DNA of 64,000 bases. Origin: JAHRAW01 sp965243285 (lineage in GTDB: Bacteria > Pseudomonadota > Gammaproteobacteria > Arenicellales > Poriferihabitantaceae). Shown piece by piece: positions 1 to 8,470 of this stretch; the stretch's first letter is position 1; each line of letters starts with the position of its first letter. The stretch spans positions 434,001 through 498,000 of the forward strand of contig OZ251537.1 in assembly GCA_965243285.1 (NCBI GenBank), given 5' to 3'. The position numbers were made by a program, and so were the translations under genes. The notes beneath the pieces are model-generated. The model saw only the letters and a program-made list of their open reading frames with translations. It had not been told where the DNA came from and did no database searches.

Positions 1-64
1 CCCGCAAAATATCGAGATTATCGCCCGCGAATATCGTACTCGGTTTAATGTTGCATTCACTCAT
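1..64 (-). CDS. Probable site-specific DNA methyltransferase, N-terminal fragment
   Basis: Reading leftwards from an ATG at 64, the frame gives 21 codons, MSECNIKPSTIFAGDNLDIL plus R, and leaves the window. The IFAGDNLDILR stretch resembles the start of N4/N6-type DNA methylases, where a conserved Asp-Asn-Leu segment opens the fold and a catalytic DPP(F/Y) motif follows soon after. That motif would lie outside the window. A GGAG sequence sits 8 nt before the ATG, which supports a real start. Only 21 residues are visible, so the assignment is tentative and no specificity can be given. Confidence 0.45.
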   Translation of the reverse strand, partial: MSECNIKPSTIFAGDNLDILR

Positions 65-90
65 GATGCAAACTCCGCCTAGGCTAGTGG

Positions 91-108
91 TTTGGCAAAC
101 TTGCCAAA
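91..108. promoter_or_regulatory. 16-bp dyad upstream of the putative methyltransferase
   Basis: TTTGGCAA-ac-TTGCCAAA is a perfect inverted repeat with 8-bp arms and a 2-bp spacer. It starts 27 bp upstream of the ATG at 64. Its position suits an operator or a short hairpin in the leader; no cognate regulator is visible. A second, wider inverted pair (AACTCCGCC at about 71-79 and GGCGGAGTT near 145-155, followed by a T run) encloses it. The rest of 65-225 shows no gene. Confidence 0.35.
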
Positions 109-225
109 AACAAATATACAACCCCCTCGCTTGTTTATCAACGGGCGGAGTTTTTTCGGAGTCGCTGTGGATTATTCAAGGATGGAAACCATCGGCGGTG
201 CCGATAATCAAAAGCAAAAGCAAAA

Positions 226-1305
226 TCACCTCTCGCCCACTTCGCCGGCGCGTAATTTTTGCTCCCATTGATACGCGGTGCGACAGATGGTGGGCAAATC
301 ATCATGGCCGGGGCGCCAGCCAAAACTTTGGCGGATGAGGGTGGGGTCGGCGACTAAGGCTGGCGGGTCGCCGGCGCGGCGGGGGGCGATTTGCACTGGA
401 AAATCCACGCCGCTTACCATTTTTACGCAGGTGATGACTTCGCGCACGCTGTAGCCGCGGCCGTAGCCGCAATTTAGCGTCATGTTGGCGCCGCCGCGGC
501 TCAGATGGGCTAACGCATCGAGGTGGGCGCGGGCTAAATCTTCCACATGGATGTAATCGCGGATGCAGGTGCCATCGGCGGTGGGGTAGTCATCGCCGAA
601 TATGGACAGGCCGGGGCGCGCCCCGCAGGCCGCTTCGCACGCCGCTTTGATGAGGTGGGTGGCGTGGGGCGTGGCTTGACCGAGGCTGCCATCTAAACGC
701 GCCCCGGCCACATTGAAGTATCGCAGGGCGACGAATTTGAAATCGCCGCCCTTGCGCTGGCCCTGGACATCGACATCGACATGTTTATGCGCTGCGGCGA
801 GGTCGCGCAGCGTCCATTCGGTGATTAATTTGCTGCTGCCGTAGGGATTTATCGGCGCCTCGGCGGCGTTTTCCGTCACCCGCGCTGGCGCATCGGCGCT
901 GGCATGGGACGCCACCGCGTCGGCCGCGCTCGGTATGCCATAAACCGCCGCGCTGGACGAAAACACCAACTGCCGGACGCCGCCGCGCACGCACGCCTCG
1001 ATAAAATTCAGCGAGCCCAGCACATTGTTGCGGTAGTACTTGGCCGGGTTTGCCACCGACTCCGAGACGATGACGCTGCCGGCGAAATGCAGCGCCGCAT
1101 CGATTTGATGCGCCGCCAGCAAGCGCCCCACCAGCGCCTGGTCGGCAATATCGCCATGCGCAAAAACCGCCTGCGGCGGCACCGCCCAGCGATGCCCGGT
1201 GCTGAGATTATCCAACGCCACCACGCGGTGCCCGGCCTCCACCAACTGGCGCGCGGTGTGCGAGCCGATGTAGCCGGCGGCGCCGGTGACGAGCAGGTTT
1301 TTCAC
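226..1305 (-). CDS. galE: UDP-glucose 4-epimerase
   Basis: Interconverts UDP-glucose and UDP-galactose in the cytoplasm with bound NAD, supplying galactose for surface polysaccharides. The N-terminus has the Rossmann motif GAAGYIG (residues 8-14) followed by LDNLSTGH. The extended-SDR catalytic pair is Tyr155 and Lys159 in NPYGSSK, and a Ser cluster at about 116-118 provides the third residue. At 359 aa it is about 20 longer than usual. The excess is an Ala/Ser-rich stretch near residues 126-150 and a charged segment near 178-190. It is transcribed alone, away from the neighbouring repeats. Family assignment is firm; the in vivo substrate could include the N-acetylated sugars. Confidence 0.93.
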   Translation of the reverse strand: MKNLLVTGAAGYIGSHTARQLVEAGHRVVALDNLSTGHRWAVPPQAVFAHGDIADQALVGRLLAAHQIDAALHFAGSVIVSESVANPAKYYRNNVLGSLNFIEACVRGGVRQLVFSSSAAVYGIPSAADAVASHASADAPARVTENAAEAPINPYGSSKLITEWTLRDLAAAHKHVDVDVQGQRKGGDFKFVALRYFNVAGARLDGSLGQATPHATHLIKAACEAACGARPGLSIFGDDYPTADGTCIRDYIHVEDLARAHLDALAHLSRGGANMTLNCGYGRGYSVREVITCVKMVSGVDFPVQIAPRRAGDPPALVADPTLIRQSFGWRPGHDDLPTICRTAYQWEQKLRAGEVGER

Positions 1306-1758
1306 TGGCTTATCTACGCTGGCCTATCTGGCTTGGGCGGGGGGATGGCGGGGGTTTTTAACCTGGCGCATTGTACGCGGGAGCGTAAGTTAAAAACTCC
1401 CCCATCCCCCGCTGCCGCTGCCTTCCGCTCCCCCGCTTCATGCGGGTGTGCGAAAAGCCATCGCTGACTCAAGGAAAATGAAGGAAAAGTATCATTTTCA
1501 AAATTTAAACAATAAGCAATAAGCAACACTTTTGTTTGTTTTTTTTAACAACGCCAACCGAAATGTTAATCAAGAATAGGCTTTTCGCACACCCTCTGAT
1601 GAAGCGGGGGGAGTGAAGATTAAAGGCGAAAATCGCCGAAAATCGCCATAACTGGTCGAGAAAATCGATATAAATATTGGACCTCGACATGCATGACGGC
1701 GCCGGGGCGACAATGACATCCCCCTACCGCCGCCATCAAGACGCGGGTGCGGCTGGAA
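1306..1758. other. Intergenic stretch holding an inverted-repeat element
   Basis: No gene is supported between the starts of galE and the end of aspS. The stretch contains the inverted-repeat element at 1427-1612, with an AT-rich centre. The short open frames across it have no recognisable content. Confidence 0.6.
1427..1612. repeat. MITE-like inverted-repeat element (GCTTTTCGCACACCC type)
   Basis: CTCCCCCGCTTCATGCGGGTGTGCGAAAAGCC-type sequence at 1428-1459 recurs in inverted orientation at 1579-1612, with small differences in the middle. The arms are roughly 32 bp and flank about 120 bp of AT-rich DNA with poly-T and poly-A tracts. The same arm (GGCTTTTCGCACACCC followed by TCTGAAGCGGGGGGAGT) occurs again at 16654-16687 inside the nested element downstream of tatC, so this is a dispersed family. 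I could not identify a convincing target-site duplication. Confidence 0.55.
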
Positions 1759-3537
1759 TTACGGCGTGGATGGACGTGGTTTTAGGCGGCGCAAGCCCAA
1801 TTCGCGGAGTTGTTGGTCGTCCGCTGGGCTAGGGGCTTCGGTTAGCAGGCAGGCGGCGCGCTGGGTTTTGGGGAAGGCGATGACCTCGCGGATGGAGTCG
1901 GCGCCGCTTAGCATGGCGGCTAAGCGGTCGATGCCGAAGGCGATGCCGCCATGCGGGGGGGCGCCGTATTTGAGGGCCTCGAGTAGAAAGCCGAATTCGG
2001 CTTCGGCGGCCTCGGGGGAGATGCCGAGGGCCGCGAAAACGCGGCGCTGCACATCGGCTTGGTGAATGCGAATGGAGCCACCGCCGACTTCGGCGCCGTT
2101 TATCACCAAATCATAGGCGCGCGATAGGGCGGCGCCGGGGGCGCTCGCCAGTTGCGGCACATCTTCGGCGCGCGGGGCGGTGAAGGGGTGGTGCAGGGAT
2201 TCCCAGCGTTTGCCTTCCGCATTCCACGCTAACAGCGGAAAATCCACCACCCACAGCGGCTTCCAACCGCTCTCCACCAAGCCGAGATCTTGCGCCACTT
2301 TTACCCGCAGGGCACCGAGGGCCTCGTTGACGATGGGCGCTTGGTCGGCGCCGAAAAAAATCACATCGCCGGCGACGGCGGCGGTGCGCTCGAGGATGCC
2401 TGTCAACACTTGCTCGGGCAGGAATTTCAAAATCGGCGATTGCAAGCCGTCGCGGCCGCCCTCGATGGCATGCACTTTGATATACGCCAAGCCGCCGGCG
2501 TCGAATTGGCGCACGAACTCGGTGTAGGCGTCTATCTGCGCGCGCGATAACTGCCCGCCGCCGGGCACTTTCAGCGCCGCCACGCGCCCGGCCGGAGCAT
2601 TGGCTGGGACCGAGAACACCTTGAATTCCACCGTTTTCATCAAGTCGGTTATGTCGGTCAATTCCAGCGGCACGCGCAAATCCGGGCGGTCGCTGCCGTA
2701 GCGCGCCATGGCCTCGGCGTAACTTATGCGCGGCACCGGCGGCAAATCCACCTCGGCGGCCTCTTTGAATACGGTGCGCACCAACTGCTCCATCAACTCC
2801 ATCACCGCCGACTCATCGACGAAGGACATTTCCACATCCAACTGGGTGAATTCCGGCTGACGGTCGGCGCGCAAATCCTCATCGCGAAAACAACGAGCGA
2901 TTTGGTAGTAGCGCTCGAATCCACCCACCATCAACAGTTGCTTGAACAATTGCGGCGACTGCGGCAAGGCGAAAAAATCGCCGCGATAGGTGCGGCTCGG
3001 CACCAGATAATCGCGCGCGCCCTCGGGGGTGGAGCGCGTCAAAATGGGCGTTTCGATGTCTACGAAATCGCGCGCATCGAGAAAACGCCGCATGCTGGCG
3101 ATGATGCGATGTCGCAACCGCAACGCCGCCTGCATGCTGGGGCGGCGTAAATCGAGGAAGCGGTATTTCAGCCGCACCGGCTCGCTGATGGCTTCATCAT
3201 CCAACTGAAAGGGCAAGGGCTCGGCGCGATTCAGCAACTCGATATCCTCCGCCGCCACTTCGATTTCACCGCTGGACAAGGCCGCGTTCACCGTGCCCTC
3301 GGGACGCCGCCGCACCATGCCGGCGACGCGCACTACGAATTCATGGCGCGCTTGCTCGGCGATGGCGAAGGTGGCAGCGTCTTCCGGCGCCGCCACCACT
3401 TGCACGCGTCCGCTGCGGTCGCGCAGGTCGATGAAGATGACGCCGCCGTGGTCGCGGCGCTTCAACACCCAGCCGGCTAAAACAACGCGCTGGTCGATGT
3501 TCGCTGCGGTCAACTGCCCGCTTAAGTGGGTGCGCAT
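1759..3537 (-). CDS. aspS: Aspartyl-tRNA synthetase
   Basis: Charges tRNA-Asp with aspartate (class II synthetase, cytoplasmic dimer). An N-terminal OB-fold anticodon-binding domain (about residues 1-105) precedes the catalytic domain. Class II motif 2 is seen in RYYQIARCFRDEDLRADRQP, and motif 3 in FGIDRLAAMLSGADSIREVI near the C-terminus. The bacterial-type GAD insertion lies between them. At 592 aa it has the normal length of bacterial AspRS. The start ATG at 3537 gives the expected MRTHLSGQL N-terminus. It lies just downstream of the FmdB-type gene, a common gammaproteobacterial pairing. Whether it is discriminating or also charges tRNA-Asn cannot be told here. Confidence 0.96.
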   Translation of the reverse strand: MRTHLSGQLTAANIDQRVVLAGWVLKRRDHGGVIFIDLRDRSGRVQVVAAPEDAATFAIAEQARHEFVVRVAGMVRRRPEGTVNAALSSGEIEVAAEDIELLNRAEPLPFQLDDEAISEPVRLKYRFLDLRRPSMQAALRLRHRIIASMRRFLDARDFVDIETPILTRSTPEGARDYLVPSRTYRGDFFALPQSPQLFKQLLMVGGFERYYQIARCFRDEDLRADRQPEFTQLDVEMSFVDESAVMELMEQLVRTVFKEAAEVDLPPVPRISYAEAMARYGSDRPDLRVPLELTDITDLMKTVEFKVFSVPANAPAGRVAALKVPGGGQLSRAQIDAYTEFVRQFDAGGLAYIKVHAIEGGRDGLQSPILKFLPEQVLTGILERTAAVAGDVIFFGADQAPIVNEALGALRVKVAQDLGLVESGWKPLWVVDFPLLAWNAEGKRWESLHHPFTAPRAEDVPQLASAPGAALSRAYDLVINGAEVGGGSIRIHQADVQRRVFAALGISPEAAEAEFGFLLEALKYGAPPHGGIAFGIDRLAAMLSGADSIREVIAFPKTQRAACLLTEAPSPADDQQLRELGLRRLKPRPSTP

Positions 3538-3636
3538 GGGGCCGGCGGGGAATCTGATGGGTGGTGGCGTCGGGCGCGGCGCCGGGGGATGGTGCGGTGA
3601 ACATTAAAGCACCCCCGGGAGGCGCCCCGCTGGCGC

Positions 3637-4077
3637 TCAATCGGCGCCTGGTTGGGGGCTCGGTTTGTTGGCCGGCGCTGCCGACGACGGCCGGCTGGGG
3701 GCTACCGAAGCGCTCGAGGATGGCGCTGAGTTGGCGGATTTTGTGGCGCTGGAGTCGGCTGCTGACGGCTCGCTTTGCTCACGCTTGCCGCCTTGGCCAC
3801 CTTGGCCACTTTGCTCGCCGCTGGCTGGGCTGTTTGAATCTCCGTCGGCGTTTTTGGGGGATTGGGCGCCGTTTTTGTCTGCTTTTTCGCGGTCGTTGTG
3901 CTTGAAATCGGTTTCATACCAACCGGTGCCTTTGAGCCGAAAGGCGGCCCGGGAAATCAGTTTTTTCAGCCGCGCTTCGCCGCATTTTGGGCACTCCAAT
4001 AACGGCGCGTCTGAGATTTTTCGCAGCGCTTCTAAGCGATGGCCGCAGGCCTCGCATTGATATTCATAAAACGGCAT
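3637..4077 (-). CDS. FmdB-family zinc-ribbon regulatory protein
   Basis: A small protein of unknown precise role, commonly found before aspS in proteobacteria. I chose the ATG at 4077 because it yields the family's typical start MPFYEYQCEACGH; an upstream in-frame ATG at 4110 only adds 11 atypical residues. Two CxxC pairs (Cys8/Cys11 and Cys29/Cys32) form the zinc ribbon, followed by the conserved FRLKGTGWYETDFK. The remaining half is a low-complexity Ser/Gly/Ala/Pro/Lys tail, about 85 residues, which is much more repetitive than the core. Length is 146 aa. Confidence 0.85.
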   Translation of the reverse strand: MPFYEYQCEACGHRLEALRKISDAPLLECPKCGEARLKKLISRAAFRLKGTGWYETDFKHNDREKADKNGAQSPKNADGDSNSPASGEQSGQGGQGGKREQSEPSAADSSATKSANSAPSSSASVAPSRPSSAAPANKPSPQPGAD

Positions 4078-4352
4078 TCGGCTGCCCCGCGCGGGAAAAT
4101 TTGAGGGCAAATTATACTCTAAAATTTACCGATAATTCCCCGCCCGCCGCCGACCATGGGATTGCGCTGGCAAGTTTATGCGGCAGGATTTTTTAACTGG
4201 GAGTTATCTATCTAAATCCCCATTATTAAGTCGCTATTTGGGGGCTTTTTCTGTACTCCCCACGAGGGCGGGAGAGTGAATACTAAAGGCGAAAAGCCAA
4301 CAGCGAAAAGCCAATAGCAAAAAGCCAACAGCGAAAAGACTAACATCAACAG

Positions 4353-4418
4353 CCCCCCACCAAATCAGGCGATAAGGCTGCCTGATTTGACTCCCCCCAG
4401 ATGAAGCACCGGGGGGAG
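4353..4418. repeat. Double stem-loop repeat module (copy 1)
   Basis: Stem 1 pairs AAATCAGGC (4362-4370) with GCCTGATTT (4380-4388). Stem 2 pairs CTCCCCCC (4391-4398) with GGGGGGAG (4411-4418), enclosing AGATGAAGCACC. A CCCCCC run precedes stem 1. The same architecture recurs in other spacers with altered stem sequence. Confidence 0.7.
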
Positions 4419-4430
4419 CAAAACGTTACA

Positions 4431-4510
4431 AGCCAAAGCCAAAGCCAAAGCCAAATCAAAAGCCAAAAATCAAAGTCAAAGTCAAAAAACAAAAGCAAGA
4501 GCGAAACAAA
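4431..4510. repeat. AAAGCC / AAAAGC low-complexity tract
   Basis: Degenerate tandem hexamers (AAAGCC repeated, then AAATCAAAAGCC, AAAGTC and similar) follow the double stem-loop. Comparable tracts flank most other stem-loop modules in this window. Confidence 0.6.
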
Positions 4511-4553
4511 AACAAACCATCTCGTGGATTTAGGGCTATAAATCCCTTTTAAA

Positions 4554-7043
4554 TTATCCCGCGCGGCGCGTGGTTTTTTTGCTGACCTTTTTGCTGGCGG
4601 TTTTTTTCGCCACGGTCTTTTTCTTGGCGGCCTTTTTCTTGCCGCGCACCGGTTTGCCGGTTTTTAGTAATTCCTGGCAGGCTTTCAGGGTGAGGGTTTT
4701 GGGGTCGTCCACGCTTTTGGGGATGCGGGCGTTTTTTTCGCCGTCGGTGATGTAGGGGCCGTAGCGGCCGTTGAGTACTTGCACGCCGGCGACGGTGAAA
4801 TCGACGATGATGCGATTGGCGTCGGCGATTTTTTTATCGGCCACCAGTTGCAGGGCGATGGGCAATTCCACCGTGTACGGGTCGTGCTCTTGGCCTAAGG
4901 AGACATATTTATCGCCGTATTTCACATAGGGGCCGAAGCGCCCAATGGCCACGCTGACCGCCTCGCCTTGCGGGGTTTCGCCGAGGGCGCGCGGCAATTT
5001 GAAGAGTTCGAGGGCTTCCGCCATGGTGATGGCGTCGATTTTCTGCCCGCGTCGCAGGCCGGCGAAGGTGGGTTTTTCTTCATCCTCGCGGCTGCCGATT
5101 TGCACATAGGGGCCGTAGCGCCCCATGCGCACCGACATCGGTTTGCCGCTTTTCGGGTGCGCGCCGAGTTGGCGTGCCTGCAGGGCATCTTCGCGGGTGA
5201 CGCTTTCGCCCTTCTCGACCAGTTGGGCGTAAAAATCCTTCCAGAAGGTTTGCATGATGGGAATCCACTGCTTTTCGCCGCGCGATATGGCGTCCAAATC
5301 GTCTTCCAAGCGCGCCGTGAATTCGTAATCGATATAAGTGGTGAAATGTTTGGATAAAAAGCGGTTGACGAGATTGCCGGTGTCGGTAGGCTCAAAACGC
5401 CGTTTTTCGAGGATGGCGTAGCCGCGTTTTTGCAGGGTGTCGATGATGGAGGCGTAGGTGGACGGCCGCCCGATGCCATAGGCCTCCAAGGTTTTGACCA
5501 AAGTGGCTTCGTTAAAACGCGGCGGCGGCTCGGTGAAATGCTGCTGCGGGTGGATTTTGTTGAGGGCGATGGCATCGCCGGGGCGCATCACCGGCAGCCG
5601 GCGGCTTTCATCGGTCGGGGCATCGGCCTGGCCGCCAGCCGACGCATCGCCGCGGCGGCTTTTATCGACATCACCGCCCTTTTCGCCGCTTTTTTCATTT
5701 TGCGCGCCCGACTCGACTGGCTCAACTTGATCATCGCGCCCTTCGGTATACACCGCCATAAATCCGGGAATGCGCACGGTGGAGCCAGTGGCGCGGAAGG
5801 TGTGGCCGAGGTCGGCGGCGCCGGCGGCTAAATCCGCGGCCACGGTGTCGATGGTGGCGTGAATCATTTGGCACGCCACGGTGCGCTTCCAGATGAGTTC
5901 GTACAACCGATGCTGCTCGGTGGAAAGGTGCGCTTTGAGCGCCTGCGGGGCGCGCGCCGCCAGCGTCGGGCGGATGGCTTCGTGCGCCTCCTGGGCATTT
6001 TTGGTTTTGTTTTTGAACACCCGCGCCGCCTCGGGCAACATGTCGGCGCCGTAGCGGGTTTTGATGAGGGCGCGAATTTCGCCCACCGCTTCGCCGGCCA
6101 AGGCCACCGAATCGGTGCGCATATAGGTGATAAGGCCGGTGGCGTCGCCATCGATGTCCATGCCTTCGTACAGCCGCTGCGCGACTTGCATGGTGCGGCG
6201 GGCGCTGAAGCCGAGCTTGCGCGAGGCTTCCTGCTGCAGCGTGGAGGTGGTAAACGGCGGCGCCGGGTGGCGTTTGCGCTGTTTTTTATCGATGCGGGTG
6301 ACGCTTAGCGTCGCCCCGGCGGCGGCTTTTAGCGTCGCCTCGATGTGCCCGGCGCGGGCTTGGTCGGCGATGGAAAACTGCTCCAGTTTCTCGCCCTCGA
6401 AATGCGTCAGGCGCGCCACGAAGGCTTCGCCGGCGGCGCGCAGGTGCGCTTCGACGCTCCAATATTCGCGCCGCGTGAATTTTTCGATTTCCGCCTCGCG
6501 CTCGCAAATCAGGCGCAGCGCCGGGCTTTGCACCCGCCCGGCCGACAACCCGCCATGCACTTTTTTCCATAGCAAGGGCGACAAATTGAAACCGACCAGA
6601 TAATCCAGGGCGCGGCGGGCTTGCTGCGCGTCGACCAAACTGGTGGATAATTTTCGCGGCGCTGCCACCGCGGCGCGAATCGCCGCCGCGGTGATTTCGT
6701 GGAACTCGACGCGATATACCGGTTTGTCGCCGATGGCGGCGCGCTCTTTCAGCAATTCGAGCAAGTGCCAGGCGATGGCCTCGCCCTCGCGGTCCGGGTC
6801 GGTGGCCAGATACAAGGAATCGGCGCCTTTCATGGCGCGCTCGATGGCATCCACATGGCGCCGATTGCGGTCGACGATTTCATACCGCATGGCGAAATTT
6901 TCGTCCGGCAACACGGCGCCGGATTTGGGCTGCAAGTCGCGCACATGACCGTACGAAGCCAAGGCGGTGAAATCATTGCCCAAATATTTTGACATCGAAC
7001 GCGCCTTGGCCGGCGATTCGACGATGATAAGCGGCTTTCCCAT
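4554..7043 (-). CDS. topA: DNA topoisomerase I
   Basis: Relaxes negative supercoils (type IA). The Toprim domain opens the protein, with Glu9 and the acidic motif DPDREG at 82-87. The active-site tyrosine is Tyr307 in GLITYMRTDS. The gammaproteobacterial C-terminal zinc ribbons are absent: no CxxC pairs occur in the last 350 residues. Instead there are three RYGPY/RFGPY-type C-terminal repeats and a strongly basic KKAAKKK tail that probably adds DNA binding. A hydrophilic insertion of about 40 residues (Gly/Glu/Asp/Ser rich) lies near 430-480. Length 829 aa. Its stop codon touches the MITE-like element at 4199-4546. dprA lies upstream, also on the minus strand, a common gammaproteobacterial neighbour. 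Confidence 0.95.
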   Translation of the reverse strand: MGKPLIIVESPAKARSMSKYLGNDFTALASYGHVRDLQPKSGAVLPDENFAMRYEIVDRNRRHVDAIERAMKGADSLYLATDPDREGEAIAWHLLELLKERAAIGDKPVYRVEFHEITAAAIRAAVAAPRKLSTSLVDAQQARRALDYLVGFNLSPLLWKKVHGGLSAGRVQSPALRLICEREAEIEKFTRREYWSVEAHLRAAGEAFVARLTHFEGEKLEQFSIADQARAGHIEATLKAAAGATLSVTRIDKKQRKRHPAPPFTTSTLQQEASRKLGFSARRTMQVAQRLYEGMDIDGDATGLITYMRTDSVALAGEAVGEIRALIKTRYGADMLPEAARVFKNKTKNAQEAHEAIRPTLAARAPQALKAHLSTEQHRLYELIWKRTVACQMIHATIDTVAADLAAGAADLGHTFRATGSTVRIPGFMAVYTEGRDDQVEPVESGAQNEKSGEKGGDVDKSRRGDASAGGQADAPTDESRRLPVMRPGDAIALNKIHPQQHFTEPPPRFNEATLVKTLEAYGIGRPSTYASIIDTLQKRGYAILEKRRFEPTDTGNLVNRFLSKHFTTYIDYEFTARLEDDLDAISRGEKQWIPIMQTFWKDFYAQLVEKGESVTREDALQARQLGAHPKSGKPMSVRMGRYGPYVQIGSREDEEKPTFAGLRRGQKIDAITMAEALELFKLPRALGETPQGEAVSVAIGRFGPYVKYGDKYVSLGQEHDPYTVELPIALQLVADKKIADANRIIVDFTVAGVQVLNGRYGPYITDGEKNARIPKSVDDPKTLTLKACQELLKTGKPVRGKKKAAKKKTVAKKTASKKVSKKTTRRAG

Positions 7044-7324
7044 AATGATTGACGGCGTGGATTTTGGCGGCGATTTTAATGCAAAGCGCGCCGCTGCATG
7101 GCGGCCGATTTGGGCGGCGGCGGATTTTGGCGGATTTGGGCGAATTTGGGCGAATTTTGGCTGATTTTGACGGATTTTGGCTGATTTTGACGGATGTTAG
7201 CCGCGGATTTGGGCAAATTTTGGCGGATGGCGCGGCGAATTTGGGCGGATTTTGGCTGATTTTGGCGGATGTGGCGGGGTTTGGCGGCCGCGGATTTGGG
7301 CCGATGGCCCCCGGCCGGCCGGAT
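7044..7324. repeat. Degenerate GGCGGATTTTGGCTGATTTT repeats upstream of topA
   Basis: The spacer between topA and dprA is built of degenerate TTTTGG(C/G)(T/G)GA units. Two perfect 20-bp copies lie in tandem at 7155-7174 and 7175-7194, with diverged copies up to about 7290. It forms the topA leader. No gene is supported. Confidence 0.6.
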
Positions 7325-8470
7325 TTACGGCGGCAGCCGCAGGTAGCCGTCGCCGTCGGCGACTATCAATCCGTCCACCTCCAGCCGCAGTAGAATGTAT
7401 GAAACTTGATCCGCGGTCAATCCACTGCGCTCGATGAGTTGGTCGATGTCGGTCGCGGCGTAGTCTATCAGGGCGTATAGGCGCGCCGCTTCGCCGCGCA
7501 GCGCGGCGGTTACGAGGGCCGATTTGGGGGCGGCGGTCGGCGCGGTGCCAGGCGCCATGGTCGGCCGGTTGGGTACGGTGAAAAATTGGCTGATTTCTTC
7601 GGTGATGTCGGCGCTGCTTTCCACCAATTTGGCGCCCTGGCGCAGCAACTGATGGCAGCCGCGACTGGTCGGCGCGTAAATCGAGCCCGGCACCGCAAAC
7701 ACCTCCCGCCCCTGCTCGCCAGCCAGCCGCGCGGTGATCAAACTGCCGCTGCGGATGCCGGCCTCGACGACTAAAGTACCCAAAGACAAGCCGCTGATGA
7801 TGCGGTTGCGGCGCGGAAAATATTCCCGTTTGGGCGGCGCGCCGGGCAAATATTCCGACACCAATAGCCCGGTTGCGGCGATTTCTTCACCCAGCGACAG
7901 GTTATCGCGCGGGTAGGTGGAATCGATGCCGGTGGCCATGACGGCGATGGTTTTGCCGCCGGCGGCGAGGCAACCGCGATGCGCGCTGCTATCGATGCCG
8001 ACCGCTAAGCCGCTGGTGATGGTAAACCCTAAAGTGGCCAACTCGGCGGCGAATTTTTCCGTGGTGCGCCGCCCGGACGGCGACGGCGCGCGGCTGCCGA
8101 CCATGGCCAACTGCGGGCTGGCCAACAAGGCGCGGTCGCCGCGAATGAATAGGCCGAGCGGAGCGCCGCCGATTTGATTCAGCAGCGGCGGAAAATCCGC
8201 ATCATCAAAACCGATAAAATGCGCGTCGGCGCGCGCCATTCGCGCCAGATCATCATCCACATTCGGGCGGCGCTTTGCGGCCTCGCTCAACACGGCGCAC
8301 AATTTCGCCTGGCGGCGCCCGGTGGCGCGCAATATTTCCGCTACCCGCCCGGCATCGGCCGCCAACACCGCGCCCGGCGAGCCCAGCGCCACCACCAGCC
8401 GGCGCTTGACCGCCAGCGGCAGGCCTTTTATGCGGATGAGTTGCAGCCACTCCTTGGGCATGGTATTCAT
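7325..8470 (-). CDS. dprA: DNA-processing protein A (RecA loader in transformation)
   Basis: Binds incoming single-stranded DNA and loads RecA during natural transformation. The Rossmann-like DprA core is plain: VGSRAPSPSGRRTTEKFA, SGLAVGIDSSAHRG, then FPRRNRIISGLS and GSLITARLA. An N-terminal helical (SAM-like) part precedes it. The last 65 residues form the winged-helix domain (ATDIDQLIERSGLTADQVSY). Length 381 aa, typical for gammaproteobacteria. The ATG at 8470 gives MNTMPKEWLQLIRIKGL, a normal start, with an alternative Met at residue 4. Presence of dprA alone does not show competence. Confidence 0.94.
   Translation of the reverse strand: MNTMPKEWLQLIRIKGLPLAVKRRLVVALGSPGAVLAADAGRVAEILRATGRRQAKLCAVLSEAAKRRPNVDDDLARMARADAHFIGFDDADFPPLLNQIGGAPLGLFIRGDRALLASPQLAMVGSRAPSPSGRRTTEKFAAELATLGFTITSGLAVGIDSSAHRGCLAAGGKTIAVMATGIDSTYPRDNLSLGEEIAATGLLVSEYLPGAPPKREYFPRRNRIISGLSLGTLVVEAGIRSGSLITARLAGEQGREVFAVPGSIYAPTSRGCHQLLRQGAKLVESSADITEEISQFFTVPNRPTMAPGTAPTAAPKSALVTAALRGEAARLYALIDYAATDIDQLIERSGLTADQVSYILLRLEVDGLIVADGDGYLRLPP

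Larger units (their letters stand above)
4199..4546. mobile_element. MITE-like element, 348 bp, with 8-bp target duplication
   Basis: Imperfect terminal inverted repeats (GGGAGTTATCTATCTAAATC at 4199; GGATTTAGGGCTATAAATCCC-type end closing at 4546) match at 16 of the first 21 positions. Flanking 8-mers are TTTTAACT (4191-4198) and TTTTAAAT (4547-4554), 7 of 8 identical. Inside lie AAAAGCCAACAGCG-type tracts, a double stem-loop module (4353-4418) and an AAAGCC tract (4431-4500). There is no coding sequence. The right end abuts the topA stop codon at 4554-4556, so the insertion sits exactly at the gene's 3' end. Related ends occur at 15049, 16825 and 60602. Confidence 0.7.

Noticed and set aside
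904..1467. 187-codon open frame antisense to galE
   Set aside because: It is a GC-rich shadow with Arg/His/Ala-rich composition and no recognisable domain; GalE on the other strand is certain.
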